From: Namhaeicola litoreus
GTDB taxonomy: Bacteria; Bacteroidota; Bacteroidia; Flavobacteriales; Flavobacteriaceae
Reading direction: 5' to 3'
Assembly: GCF_042679565.1 (NCBI RefSeq)
Contig: NZ_JBHTMY010000001.1
Span: forward strand, 62,001-126,000
DNA length: 64,000 nucleotides
Made by a program: the position numbers and the translations under genes. Positions 50,716 through 59,742 of this stretch are shown piece by piece. The notes beneath the pieces were generated by a model. That model worked only from the letters and a program-made list of their open reading frames with translations, did not search any database and was not told where the DNA came from. Every line of letters starts with the position of its first letter. Position 1 is the first letter of the stretch.

Positions 50716-51686
50716 TAGTCGTATGATTGTCCTTCTTGTGATGATCTCAACAGCATTTCCTGGAATTCTTCCGGTGTAAGTTCTCCATAATAGAAATTAA
50801 TCGGATTAACTGCCTGCCCTTTATACCAAACTTCATAATGTAAGTGAGGTGCCTGTGACCGCCCTGTACTACCAATAAAACCAATCAGATCACCTCTTTT
50901 CACACGCTGTCCTTTTCTTACATTGTATTTAGAAAGATGGGCATAGAGCGTTAAGTAATCAAATCCATGATCTATTCTAATATGATTTCCAAATCCTGAA
51001 GAGGCGTTATCAGCACGCGTAACTATGCCATTTCCCGTAGCATAAATCGGTATACCCCTTGGTGCGGTAAAATCCATTCCTTTATGAAATTTTCTCGCTT
51101 TTGTAAATGGGTCCAAACGCCAACCATAACCTGAAGCCATCCTCGTCAAATCTTCATTACTTACAGGCTGAATAGCCGGTATAGCTGCGAGTAGAGCCTC
51201 TTTATCTTTTGCATAACCTGTAATCTCGTCCAAAGATTTTGATTGTACATACAACTGTTTTGAGAGCACATCCATCTTTTTTGTCGCTTCCGTTATCATG
51301 TTGCTGTAATCAAATCCCTCTAAAGATTTATACCTGTTTACACCACCAAAACCAGCTTTCCTTTGTTCTTCAGGAATTGGATTCGCCTCAAAATATACTC
51401 GATATATATTGTTATCTCTTTCTTGAATTTCATCGAGAACTTTTTGCGATTGTTCCATTCGCTTACTCAGTAATTCATAATTTAATTTCAAATTCTCCAA
51501 TTCTCTTTGCATGACCTTCTCTTTTGGTGATGCAATGTATTGTAATAAAACGGTAACAGATAAAAATCCGAATAAAGCTGACGCGATGATAAAAAGCATG
51601 GCTCTTCTAAATCGATCTCGCTTTCTGGTTTGTATTTTTTTATAGGATAAAGTATCTGAATCGTAATAATATTTTACTTTCGCCAT
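50715..51686 (-). CDS. M23 family metallopeptidase (peptidoglycan DD-endopeptidase-like)
   Basis: 323 residues: an N-terminal membrane anchor (RRAMLFIIASALFGFLSVTVLLQYIA), a coiled coil (ELENLKLNYELLSKRMEQSQKVLDEIQERDN), then a LytM/M23 domain: YGWRLDPFTKARKFHKGMDFTAPRGIPIYATGNGIVTRADNASSGFGNHIRIDHGFDYLTLYAHL and the zinc ligands in HKGMD and HLHYEV. It probably cuts peptide cross-bridges in the cell wall. First gene of an operon with MerR, LemA and TPM; promoter at 51740-51768. Confidence 0.92.
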   Translation of the reverse strand: MAKVKYYYDSDTLSYKKIQTRKRDRFRRAMLFIIASALFGFLSVTVLLQYIASPKEKVMQRELENLKLNYELLSKRMEQSQKVLDEIQERDNNIYRVYFEANPIPEEQRKAGFGGVNRYKSLEGFDYSNMITEATKKMDVLSKQLYVQSKSLDEITGYAKDKEALLAAIPAIQPVSNEDLTRMASGYGWRLDPFTKARKFHKGMDFTAPRGIPIYATGNGIVTRADNASSGFGNHIRIDHGFDYLTLYAHLSKYNVRKGQRVKRGDLIGFIGSTGRSQAPHLHYEVWYKGQAVNPINFYYGELTPEEFQEMLLRSSQEGQSYD

Positions 51687-51701
51687 AATCTATAATTGTA
51701 C

Positions 51702-51709
51702 TATTTTTG
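51702..51709 (+). promoter_or_regulatory. -7 element upstream of alaS
   Basis: TATTTTTG on the plus strand, 86 bp before the alaS start codon, in the divergent gap with the M23 gene. The -33 box is not clear. Confidence 0.5.
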
Positions 51710-51739
51710 CAGTATTAAACTGAAAAAAAGCCAGATTAA

Positions 51740-51768
51740 CAAAATTACAATTTTTTTTATTACCCAAA
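51740..51768 (-). promoter_or_regulatory. Promoter of the M23-MerR-LemA-TPM operon
   Basis: On the minus strand, TTTG (51765-51768), 17 bp, TAATTTTG (51740-51747), about 53 bp before the M23 start codon. Confidence 0.6.
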
Positions 51769-51795
51769 CATTTTAGAAAACAAATAGCTCATTGT

Positions 51796-54408
51796 ATGAC
51801 CTCCTCAGAAATTAGGCAAAAATTCTTAAATTTTTTTGAATCAAAATCACACGACATTGTTGCGTCTGCACCTATTGTCATAAAAAATGATCCTACCCTT
51901 ATGTTTACCAACGCCGGGATGAATCAATTCAAAGAGTATTTTTTGGGGCAAAGAAAAGTTGAAACGAAAAGAATTGCTGATACGCAAAAATGCCTCAGGG
52001 TTTCCGGTAAACACAATGATCTTGAAGAGGTAGGTATTGACACATACCATCATACAATGTTTGAAATGCTTGGAAATTGGAGTTTTGGTGATTACTTTAA
52101 AAAGGAAGCAATTGCATGGGCTTGGGAATTGTTAACAGAAGTATTTAAAATCGATAAAAAAGATTTATATGTTACTGTTTTTGAAGGAAGCGAAGATGAA
52201 AATTTGGCATTTGACCAAGAAGCTTATGACTGCTGGGCAAAACTGATCGATAAAGATCGAATCATTAATGGTAATAAAAAAGATAATTTTTGGGAAATGG
52301 GTGCTCAAGGACCTTGTGGACCTTGTAGTGAGATACATGTAGATATTCGTTCTGAAGAAGAAAAGGCGAAAATTTCAGGCAAAGATTTGGTAAATAATGA
52401 TCACCCCCAAGTCGTTGAAATTTGGAACCTTGTGTTCATGGAATTCAACCGAAAAGCAGATGGAAAATTAGAAAAATTACCCGCCAAGCACGTAGATACT
52501 GGAATGGGTTTTGAAAGATTATGTACTGTACTTCAAAAGAAAAAATCCAATTACGACACAGATGTTTTTCAACCACTTATTAGAGAAATTGAAGCGGTAA
52601 CAGATTTTAAATATGGTAAAAATGCAGAGACAGATATTGCCATTCGCGTCATTGCAGACCATGTAAGAGCCGTTGCATTTTCTATTGCAGACGGACAGTT
52701 ACCCTCAAATACTGGTGCCGGATATGTCATTAGAAGAATATTGCGCAGAGCCATACGGTACGGATACACATTTTTGAATAAAAAGGAACCTTTTATTTTT
52801 CAGTTAGCCCAAGTTTTAAGTGACCAGATGGGATCTTCTTTTCCTGAATTAACAGATCAAAAACGCCTTATCCAAATTGTGATCAAGGAGGAAGAAAATG
52901 CCTTTTTAAAAACCTTGGAACAAGGTTTAGTAATCTTAGATCAGATTGTTCAAAACAACAAAGGAAAAATAGTCTCTGGTAAAAAATGTTTTGAATTATA
53001 CGACACCTATGGTTTTCCTCTAGACCTTACTGCCTTAATTTTGAGGGAAAAAGGCTTGTCTTTTGACGAAGCTGATTTTCACAATGAAATGCAAAAGCAA
53101 AAAGAAAGATCTCGCTCTGCTGCCAGTATCGATGCCGATGATTGGGTTATTTTAATCCATGACCAGGAAGAAGAATTTATTGGTTATGATTATTTAAAAA
53201 CTAATGTAAGAATTACACGGTATAGAAAAGTTAGTTCGAAAAAGGATGGTACTTGGTATCAACTGGTTTTCAACCTTACACCATTCTACCCTGAAGGTGG
53301 AGGTCAAATGGGAGACAAAGGATATTTACAAGCTGCGAACGGCGACGTATTTTATATACTAGACACAAAAAAAGAAAACAACCTCATTCTACATTATTCT
53401 AAAACCTTACCAACAGAATTACACCAAACCTTTTTAGCAGTTGTAGATGATAGAAATAGGTTGGCCGTTACTTGTAATCATTCTGCTACACATTTGTTAC
53501 ATCAAGGCTTAAGAACCATTTTAGGAGATCATGTAGCACAGAAAGGCTCTGCCGTTTATGCAAGAAATTTACGCTTTGATTTCTCACATTTTTCAAAGGT
53601 CACAGATCAAGAGTTGAAAGAGGTTGAGAATTTTGTCAATGCGAGAATAAATGAAAAATTAGATCTTGTAGAACAGAGAAATATACCCATTCAAGTAGCC
53701 GAAGAGCAAGGTGCTATGATGCTCTTTGGAGAAAAATATGGCGACACAGTAAGAACAATTAAATTTGGCAAATCGATTGAACTATGCGGAGGAACCCATG
53801 TTAAAAATACCGGCGACATCTGGTATTTTAAAATCACCTCCGAAAGTGCCGTGGCTGCAGGAATTAGAAGAATTGAAGCTGTGACGAATGAAATTGTTAA
53901 AGATTATTTCTTAGCTCAGGATAATGAATTCAGCGAGTTAAAATCACTTTTAAAAAATCCATCAGACACAAAACAGGCGGTCTTAAAATTGCAAGAAGAA
54001 AATGCCGCTTTGAAAAAAGAGGTTGAAAAACTTATTCAAGAAAAAGCGAACTCACTTAAAACTGATCTGTTATCCAAAATAGAAAAGTTAAACGGTGTAA
54101 ATTTTTTAGCAACGAACATTGAAATGGATGCTGGAACAATCAAAAATATGGCCTTCGAGTTGGGAGATCAAATTTCTAATTTATTTTTCATCAATGGATC
54201 TAAAAACGATGGCAAAGCATTTCTGACCATCTATATTTCAAAAAATTTAACAGAAGAAAAAAGTTTAAATGCCGGCACAATAGTCAGAGAATTAGGTAAA
54301 TATATTCAAGGAGGCGGTGGCGGACAGAGTTTCTTTGCAACTGCTGGAGGCAAAAATCCGGAAGGCATTGCAAAAGCTTTATCCAAAGCTAAGAGTTATC
54401 TTGTTTAA
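51796..54408 (+). CDS. alaS: Alanyl-tRNA synthetase
   Basis: 870 residues, full length. Class II catalytic domain: MFTNAGMNQFKEYFLG, KCLRVSGKHNDLEEVG, HHTMFEMLGNWSFGDYFKKEAI, HVDTGMGFERL and DGQLPSNTGAGYVIRRILRRA. Editing domain with the zinc-type motif CNHSATHLLHQGLRTILG and ELCGGTHVKNTGDI. C-terminal C-Ala domain with the GGGGGQSFFATAGG loop. It charges tRNA-Ala and removes mischarged Ser or Gly. The GSCFA gene starts directly after the stop codon. Confidence 0.98.
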   Translation: MTSSEIRQKFLNFFESKSHDIVASAPIVIKNDPTLMFTNAGMNQFKEYFLGQRKVETKRIADTQKCLRVSGKHNDLEEVGIDTYHHTMFEMLGNWSFGDYFKKEAIAWAWELLTEVFKIDKKDLYVTVFEGSEDENLAFDQEAYDCWAKLIDKDRIINGNKKDNFWEMGAQGPCGPCSEIHVDIRSEEEKAKISGKDLVNNDHPQVVEIWNLVFMEFNRKADGKLEKLPAKHVDTGMGFERLCTVLQKKKSNYDTDVFQPLIREIEAVTDFKYGKNAETDIAIRVIADHVRAVAFSIADGQLPSNTGAGYVIRRILRRAIRYGYTFLNKKEPFIFQLAQVLSDQMGSSFPELTDQKRLIQIVIKEEENAFLKTLEQGLVILDQIVQNNKGKIVSGKKCFELYDTYGFPLDLTALILREKGLSFDEADFHNEMQKQKERSRSAASIDADDWVILIHDQEEEFIGYDYLKTNVRITRYRKVSSKKDGTWYQLVFNLTPFYPEGGGQMGDKGYLQAANGDVFYILDTKKENNLILHYSKTLPTELHQTFLAVVDDRNRLAVTCNHSATHLLHQGLRTILGDHVAQKGSAVYARNLRFDFSHFSKVTDQELKEVENFVNARINEKLDLVEQRNIPIQVAEEQGAMMLFGEKYGDTVRTIKFGKSIELCGGTHVKNTGDIWYFKITSESAVAAGIRRIEAVTNEIVKDYFLAQDNEFSELKSLLKNPSDTKQAVLKLQEENAALKKEVEKLIQEKANSLKTDLLSKIEKLNGVNFLATNIEMDAGTIKNMAFELGDQISNLFFINGSKNDGKAFLTIYISKNLTEEKSLNAGTIVRELGKYIQGGGGGQSFFATAGGKNPEGIAKALSKAKSYLV

Positions 54409-55371
54409 ATGAAATTTAGGACTGAAATAAAAATTGGAAAAGCATATCCTCAGATTAATTACGAATCTAAAATAGCCCTTTTTGGCTCTTGTTTTTCCGA
54501 GCATATTTCAAGTTGTTTAAAGCGATATCAATTTCAAACTTTCACAAATTCGCATGGCATAGTATTTCATCCTTTGGCAATTGAAAATTCGATAAAAAGG
54601 AGTCTAGAAGGAAAAAAGTACTGTGCGGAAGATTTAAACAAATTAAACGACATCTGGTTTAGCTACGAACATCACTCAAAGTTTTCTTCTACTGACCCGA
54701 AAAGCACCTTGCAAAAAATCAATGACCATATTAAGTTGGGTAATGTTTTTTTATCCGAGGCAAGCCATGTAATTTTTACTTTAGGAACTGCCTGGGTCTA
54801 TAAAAGAAGTAACGGAAATCTTGTTGCAAATTGCCACAAAGTACCTCAAAAGGAATTTAGCAAAACACTTCTTTCTCATGAAGAAATTACGAATTCTTTG
54901 GTTAGGACAATCGAAAGATTAAAATTACAAAGACCAGGTCTTACAATCATTCTCACTTTAAGTCCGGTAAGACATCTCAAAGATGGTTTTGTTGAAAATG
55001 CTCAAAGCAAGGGCTTACTTTTAAACGCAATACATTCGGTATGCGATATGAAAAAGGTTCATTATTTTCCATCTTATGAAATAATGATGGATGATTTAAG
55101 AGATTACCGATTTTACGAAAAAGACCTGATTCACCCCAGCGAAACTGCTGTTGAGTATATTTGGGAAAAGTTTAAGGATACTTGGGTAGATGAATCCATT
55201 CATCTGGATATGAAAGAAATAGATCGTGTCTTTACCTCATTGAACCACAAACCTTTTCATGAAAAATCTGATGCCCATCAAACATTCTTAGAAGAATTGA
55301 CGGTTAAAATAAAATCTTTAGAGGAGAAATATCCTCATTTATCATTTCACAAAAAAAGAGGATCGAATTGA
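54409..55371 (+). CDS. GSCFA domain-containing protein
   Basis: 320 residues. The name-giving motif is seen as LFGSCFSEHIS near residue 25, with FTNSHGIVFHPLAIENSI, HVIFTLGTAWVYKRS, TLSPVRHLKDGF and the C-terminal LIHPSETAVEYIWEKF, which together give the Ser and Asp/His of an SGNH hydrolase-like fold. Substrate unknown; the family is widespread in Bacteroidota. Its ATG follows the alaS stop with no gap. Confidence 0.92.
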   Translation: MKFRTEIKIGKAYPQINYESKIALFGSCFSEHISSCLKRYQFQTFTNSHGIVFHPLAIENSIKRSLEGKKYCAEDLNKLNDIWFSYEHHSKFSSTDPKSTLQKINDHIKLGNVFLSEASHVIFTLGTAWVYKRSNGNLVANCHKVPQKEFSKTLLSHEEITNSLVRTIERLKLQRPGLTIILTLSPVRHLKDGFVENAQSKGLLLNAIHSVCDMKKVHYFPSYEIMMDDLRDYRFYEKDLIHPSETAVEYIWEKFKDTWVDESIHLDMKEIDRVFTSLNHKPFHEKSDAHQTFLEELTVKIKSLEEKYPHLSFHKKRGSN

Positions 55372-55380
55372 TCCTCTTTT
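55354..55380. terminator. Bidirectional terminator between GSCFA and rhodanese genes
   Basis: Arms AAAAGAGGATC and GATCCTCTTTT with a 5-nt loop. It overlaps the last codons of the GSCFA gene and serves the convergent rhodanese gene too. Confidence 0.9.
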
Positions 55381-55402
55381 CTATTTTAGTAATTTTAACT
55401 TC

Positions 55403-55714
55403 TTATTTTATACAAGCAGCAACACTCTGCCATGGTCCACCATTGATAGCGTCAACACCATTTTGTTTTAAAAAATTAGCCGCTGTACCGCTCCTTGCAC
55501 CACTTCTACAACAAGTAATTACAGATTTACCAAGCTTTTTTATTTCCTCTAATTTAGCTTCAACTGTATCCAATGGAATATTTTTAGATCCTTCCACATG
55601 CCCTTCCACAAATTCAGCAATCGTTCTCACATCGATCACAACAGCTCCTTTGTCTAAATATTCCTCAATCGCCGGGGTAGCGACACTACTTCCAAATAAA
55701 TTAAAAAATCCCAT
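55403..55714 (-). CDS. Rhodanese-like domain protein
   Basis: 103 residues, a single rhodanese domain: KGAVVIDVRTIAEFVEGHVEGSKNIPLDTVEAKLEEIKKLGKSVITCCRSGARSGTAANFLKQNGVDAINGGPW. The active loop is CCRSGARS, with the catalytic Cys first in the C-R-S-G-x-R pattern. It transfers sulfur or acts as a thiol carrier. Monocistronic; ends at a terminator shared with GSCFA. Confidence 0.93.
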   Translation of the reverse strand: MGFFNLFGSSVATPAIEEYLDKGAVVIDVRTIAEFVEGHVEGSKNIPLDTVEAKLEEIKKLGKSVITCCRSGARSGTAANFLKQNGVDAINGGPWQSVAACIK

Positions 55715-55866
55715 AATCTAGTATTTAAATTTTTTGCAAATTAAGTTTAAATGTTCCACCTATAATGTAACTATTGTTGCAGGTAAATATTGTTCAAATA
55801 TAGTCATTGTGTTTTATGTATCTATTCGCCTGCACAATTTCAGCCAAACCTTAACATTTTTCATGC

Positions 55867-55906
55867 CAAAAAAAAAACCTGCTACAGATAGTGAAACAGG
55901 ATTTTT
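55867..55906 (-). terminator. Terminator of glutamine synthetase gene
   Basis: On the minus strand, CCTG/CAGG outer stem with an inner CTA/TAG stem, flanked by an A-run and a T10 tract, about 20 bp after the glutamine synthetase stop. Confidence 0.75.
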
Positions 55907-55926
55907 TCATTGTAACTAAATCTTTA

Positions 55927-58113
55927 TTATCTCGTAAATAACATTTCACGATACTTCACAAGCGGCCACATTTCATCATCTACCATCAGTTCTAACTTGT
56001 CACAGTGGTATCTAATTATATCAAAATACGGCTTCACCTTATCACAGTAAGCCATAGCAGTCTCTTCTGCATTATCTAAAATATTGGCTTTTTTGCGTTC
56101 TTCTATCATTTCGTGAACATTTTGACTTATCGCACTTGTATGAACAGAAATTTTTCTAATTAAGTCCATTTGATCTTTTGCAATGGTTCTAAACTCCTCT
56201 TCGAAGACTTCTTTTAAACCACTAACATTTTCAATCAAAACATTCTGATAGTTAAGCGCTGTAGGTACTACATGATTTAATGCGATATCTCCTAAAACTC
56301 TTGCCTCAATTTGAATTCGCATGGTATACTCCTCCAACTTGATTTCATGACGCGCTTCAATCTCAACCTTGTTCATCACCTCCAATTCTTCGTACAAAGC
56401 AATTGTTTTAGGTGCAACATCTGCTTTTAGGGCAACTGGCGTTGTTTTATTATTACTCAAACCTCTTTTAGCTGCTTCAATTTCCCATTCGGCACTGTAT
56501 CCGTTTCCTTCAAAAAGGATGTGTTTTGAATCTTTAATATATTCTCTTAAGACATTGAAAATAGCTTCATCTTTCTTCAAATCCTTTTCTTCAATCAAAG
56601 CATCAACCTCAATTTTAAAATCTTTCAACTGTTTTGCTACAACGGAGTTTAAAACTGTCATCGGAATAGCACAGTTAGCCAAAGAACCAACTGCTCTAAA
56701 TTCAAATTTATTACCTGTAAAGGCGAAAGGTGAAGTTCTATTTCTATCTGTATTATCTAGTAAAATTTCAGGAATCTTTCCAACTACATTTAATTTTAGA
56801 TCTGTTTTTTCTTCTGGAGAAAGCTTTCCATTGGTTACCTCTTCCAATTCTTTTAATACTTCAGTCAATTGCGCTCCGATAAAAATCGACAAAATTGCTG
56901 GCGGCGCTTCATTGGCTCCCAATCTATGATCATTACTTGCAGATGCAATACCTGCACGCATTAATTCTTCGTATTCTTTTAAAGCTTTAATTGTATTGAT
57001 AAAGAAAGTTAAGAATTGCAAATTGCGCATTGGCGTCCTTCCAGGACTCAATAAATTCACTCCGGTATCTGTGCTCAATGACCAGTTATTATGCTTTCCT
57101 GAACCATTGATTCCTGCAAATGGTTTCTCGTGTAAAAGAACTTTAAAATTATGCTTAGATGCAACTTTCCCCATTAGATCCATCAACAAGGAGTTATGGT
57201 CTACCGCTAAATTTGCTTCTTCATAAATTGGTGCTAACTCAAACTGATTTGGTGCTACCTCATTATGTCTTGTTTTTACAGGAATCCCTAATTTCATACA
57301 TTCCTGCTCCAATTCACGCATAAAATTGAGCGCTCTACCTGGAATACTTCCAAAATAATGGTCATCTAATTGCTGACCTTTGGCCGGCGCATGACCCAAT
57401 AATGTTCTACCTGTCATTACAATGTCAGGACGAGCACTTGCCAATGCCTTATCAATTAAGAAATATTCTTGTTCCCATCCTAAAGATGCGTTTACTTTTG
57501 TTACGTTTTTGTCAAAATATTTTGCAACTGCAGTTGCGTGTTTATCCACTGCTTGAAGTGCTCTTAACAAAGGTGTTTTATTATCTAGAGCTTCTCCTGT
57601 ATAGGAAACAAAAATTGTTGGGATACATAGTGTGGTACCCAAAATAAAAGCAGGAGATGTTGGATCCCAAGCCGTATAACCTCTAGCTTCAAAAGTATTT
57701 CTAATTCCTCCATTTGGAAAACTTGAAGCATCAGGCTCTTGTTGAACCAATTCACTTCCTCCAAATTTTTCGATAGCCATCCCCTCTCCGATAGGTTCAA
57801 AGAAAGAATCGTGCTTTTCTGCAGTTCCACCAGTTAATGGCTGAAACCAGTGTGTATAATGAGTTACTCCTTTAGACATAGCCCATTCTTTCATCAGAGA
57901 AGCCACCTGATCTGCTATCTTACGATCTATTTTTGCCCCAACCTTTATAGCACTTAAAACACCGTTATAAGCTTCTTTGGTTAGGTACTGGCGCATCGCT
58001 TTTTCACTAAATACATTGCAGCCAAACATTTCTGAACGCTTAACTGTTTCTGATACTTCAACAGGCTTTCTGTTTAAGGTTTCTTTTAATACTTCAAATC
58101 TGAATGTGGTCAT
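55927..58113 (-). CDS. glnN: Glutamine synthetase type III
   Basis: 728 residues, the size of GSIII and much longer than GSI or GSII. TYF...NVFSEKAMRQYL, GVTHYTHWFQPLTGGTAEKHDSFF, SFPNGGIRNTFEARGYTAWDPTSPAF, NASLGWEQEYFLID, KTRHNEVAPNQFELAPIYEEANLAVDHNSLLMDLM, LHEKPFAGINGSGKHNNWSLST and RNRTSPFAFTGNKFEFRAVGS give the GSIII signature with metal and ammonium sites. It makes glutamine from glutamate and ammonium and is the main form in Bacteroidota. Monocistronic, with a strong promoter just upstream (58140-58169) and its own terminator. Confidence 0.96.
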   Translation of the reverse strand: MTTFRFEVLKETLNRKPVEVSETVKRSEMFGCNVFSEKAMRQYLTKEAYNGVLSAIKVGAKIDRKIADQVASLMKEWAMSKGVTHYTHWFQPLTGGTAEKHDSFFEPIGEGMAIEKFGGSELVQQEPDASSFPNGGIRNTFEARGYTAWDPTSPAFILGTTLCIPTIFVSYTGEALDNKTPLLRALQAVDKHATAVAKYFDKNVTKVNASLGWEQEYFLIDKALASARPDIVMTGRTLLGHAPAKGQQLDDHYFGSIPGRALNFMRELEQECMKLGIPVKTRHNEVAPNQFELAPIYEEANLAVDHNSLLMDLMGKVASKHNFKVLLHEKPFAGINGSGKHNNWSLSTDTGVNLLSPGRTPMRNLQFLTFFINTIKALKEYEELMRAGIASASNDHRLGANEAPPAILSIFIGAQLTEVLKELEEVTNGKLSPEEKTDLKLNVVGKIPEILLDNTDRNRTSPFAFTGNKFEFRAVGSLANCAIPMTVLNSVVAKQLKDFKIEVDALIEEKDLKKDEAIFNVLREYIKDSKHILFEGNGYSAEWEIEAAKRGLSNNKTTPVALKADVAPKTIALYEELEVMNKVEIEARHEIKLEEYTMRIQIEARVLGDIALNHVVPTALNYQNVLIENVSGLKEVFEEEFRTIAKDQMDLIRKISVHTSAISQNVHEMIEERKKANILDNAEETAMAYCDKVKPYFDIIRYHCDKLELMVDDEMWPLVKYREMLFTR

Positions 58114-58139
58114 ACGAATATTTTCTAAAAATTACCAAG

Positions 58140-58169
58140 CAAAAATATAAAAATAAGGACATATCCAAA
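58140..58169 (-). promoter_or_regulatory. Promoter of glutamine synthetase gene
   Basis: On the minus strand, TTTG (58166-58169), 18 bp, TATTTTTG (58140-58147), 26 bp before the start codon. Clear TTTG-N18-TAnnTTTG promoter. Confidence 0.78.
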
Positions 58170-58293
58170 CCTATACCCACTTTTTTTTAGGGTTAAGTAG
58201 CTATTTTTTTTAAATAAACAATTAATTCCCCTGTTTTTTTTAAGGTTATCAAAATATGCGTGCTAGAATGCAGTAGAATTATAAATCTAAGAA

Positions 58294-59232
58294 TTACAAC
58301 ATGAGTGTTATAAAGACTGTATAACAACCAAGTAAGATAAGTCCTTCCTTCCAACTCAATTTCATTTTCACCGGTGTAAAAACCAATGGAAAAATCATTA
58401 TAGCAAATACCAACATCCATATCAAATCGTATGAAATTAGCTTGTCATCCACAGCTTTTATGGGAGTAATGATTGATGTTACACCTATAACACCGAAAAT
58501 ATTAAATATGTTAGAACCCAAAAGATTACCTAAGGAAATAGCTTTTTCCTTTTTTATAATAGCGATTACCGATGCAGCTAATTCAGGTACACTTGTACCT
58601 ATTGAAATAATGGTTACACCTATTACTCGTTCACTTACGCCTAGCTCATTTGCCAAATTCACCGCCCCTTTTACCAGCAGTTCAGAACCCGCCCAAAGAC
58701 CCAATCCACCGAGCGACAAATATAAAAGGGATAAATAAACAGGCAATTCAATCTCTTCCAGCTCATCATCCTCTACAACTGCTTTTTTTTGAAACTTTAG
58801 CAAGTAAATAAGAAAAAATACCAGCAATAAAACAAATATAATTCCTTCACCTCTGCTTATTATCCCGTCGAATTTAATAAACAGATAAAACAATATTGAG
58901 GCAAACATCATAACCGGCCAGTCTGTGATATAAAAACTCTTTTCAACGCTAATCGTGGATAGAACTATAACAATTCCCAGTACCAATCCTAAATTGGCAA
59001 TATTGGATCCAATGACATTTCCTAAAGAAATATCTGCAAATCCGCTCATTGCAGCATTTACGCTCACAATTAATTCAGGGGCAGAGGTAGCAAAGGAAAC
59101 GACTGTCATTCCAATAACAATCTTAGGAATATTGAGTCGCAGTGAGAGTCCAACCGCAGCCTTTAACAACCAATTCCCTCCCAAAATTAAGATGATAAAA
59201 CCAGCAAGTATAAGTAGATAATTCATTTTCAA
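58294..59232 (-). CDS. yrbG: Calcium/sodium antiporter (YrbG family)
   Basis: 312 residues with ten membrane segments in two inverted repeats. The alpha-repeat motifs are GMTVVSFATSAPELIVSVNAAMSG..DISLGNVIGSNIANLGLVLG in the first half and GVTIISIGTSVPELAASVIAIIKKEKAISLGNLLGSNIFNIFGVIG in the second, typical of K-independent Na/Ca exchangers. It extrudes calcium against sodium at the inner membrane. Monocistronic. Confidence 0.94.
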   Translation of the reverse strand: MKMNYLLILAGFIILILGGNWLLKAAVGLSLRLNIPKIVIGMTVVSFATSAPELIVSVNAAMSGFADISLGNVIGSNIANLGLVLGIVIVLSTISVEKSFYITDWPVMMFASILFYLFIKFDGIISRGEGIIFVLLLVFFLIYLLKFQKKAVVEDDELEEIELPVYLSLLYLSLGGLGLWAGSELLVKGAVNLANELGVSERVIGVTIISIGTSVPELAASVIAIIKKEKAISLGNLLGSNIFNIFGVIGVTSIITPIKAVDDKLISYDLIWMLVFAIMIFPLVFTPVKMKLSWKEGLILLGCYTVFITLML

Positions 59233-59327
59233 AAGTTTCGGTAAATATAAAATTTAATCTTATCGCTGAAATAATTGAAAGGCATATCCTTCAAAATATT
59301 AAATATTTGTTAAACCAACTATTTATT

Positions 59328-59341
59328 TAGTTATATAACTA
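59328..59341. promoter_or_regulatory. Candidate BlaI-type operator
   Basis: Perfect 14-bp palindrome TAGTTATATAACTA, 12 bp upstream of the -7 element of the blaI-blaR-like operon, where the -33 box would lie. BlaI/MecI repressors bind palindromes of this kind and repress their own operon. Confidence 0.5.
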
Positions 59342-59352
59342 TTTTTATAGTT

Positions 59353-59360
59353 TATATTTG
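59353..59360 (+). promoter_or_regulatory. -7 element of the blaI-blaR-like operon
   Basis: TATATTTG, 16 bp before the blaI-like start codon and just downstream of the candidate operator. Confidence 0.6.
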
Positions 59361-59375
59361 TGAAAAAGTTAATCC

Positions 59376-59738
59376 ATGGAAAAACTCACCAATAAAGAAG
59401 AGGAGATCATGCAGGTTCTTTGGGATCTTGAAAAAGCGTTTGTAAAAGATGTGATTGCGAAATTTCCTAAACCAGCTCCTCATTATAATACTGTTTCTAC
59501 CATGATCAGAAATTTAGAGGAAAAAGGTATTGTTTCCCATGAAACTTTTGGCAAAACACATCAATACTTTCCATTGATATCTAAAGAAGAGTATAGAAAA
59601 AAATTCATGCATAAAACCATTCAAAATTATTTTGAGAATTCTTACAAAAATGTGGTTTCCTTTTTTGCTAAGGAAGAGAAGATTAGCGTAAAAGAACTTA
59701 AAGAAATTATAGAAATCATCGAAAATAATAAACAATAG
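59376..59738 (+). CDS. BlaI/MecI/CopY family transcriptional repressor
   Basis: 120 residues. The winged helix LTNKEEEIMQVLWDLEKAFVKDVIAKFPKPAPHYNTVSTMIRNLEEKGIVSHETFGKTHQYFPLISKEEY is the BlaI/MecI signature (the TVSTMIRNLEEKG recognition helix), followed by the dimerisation helices (FFAKEEKISVKELKEIIEIIEN). It lies 4 bp before a BlaR1-like peptidase gene. No beta-lactamase is near, so the regulon is probably envelope stress rather than drug resistance. Confidence 0.93.
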   Translation: MEKLTNKEEEIMQVLWDLEKAFVKDVIAKFPKPAPHYNTVSTMIRNLEEKGIVSHETFGKTHQYFPLISKEEYRKKFMHKTIQNYFENSYKNVVSFFAKEEKISVKELKEIIEIIENNKQ

Positions 59739-59742
59739 CGAT

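Noticed and set aside
56369..56929. 186-codon plus-strand ORF
   Set aside because: It is antisense to glutamine synthetase III and is an open-frame shadow of that conserved gene.
58193..58420. 75-codon ORF upstream of the glutamine synthetase region
   Set aside because: It overlaps the end of the antiporter gene in another frame and has no family pattern or promoter.
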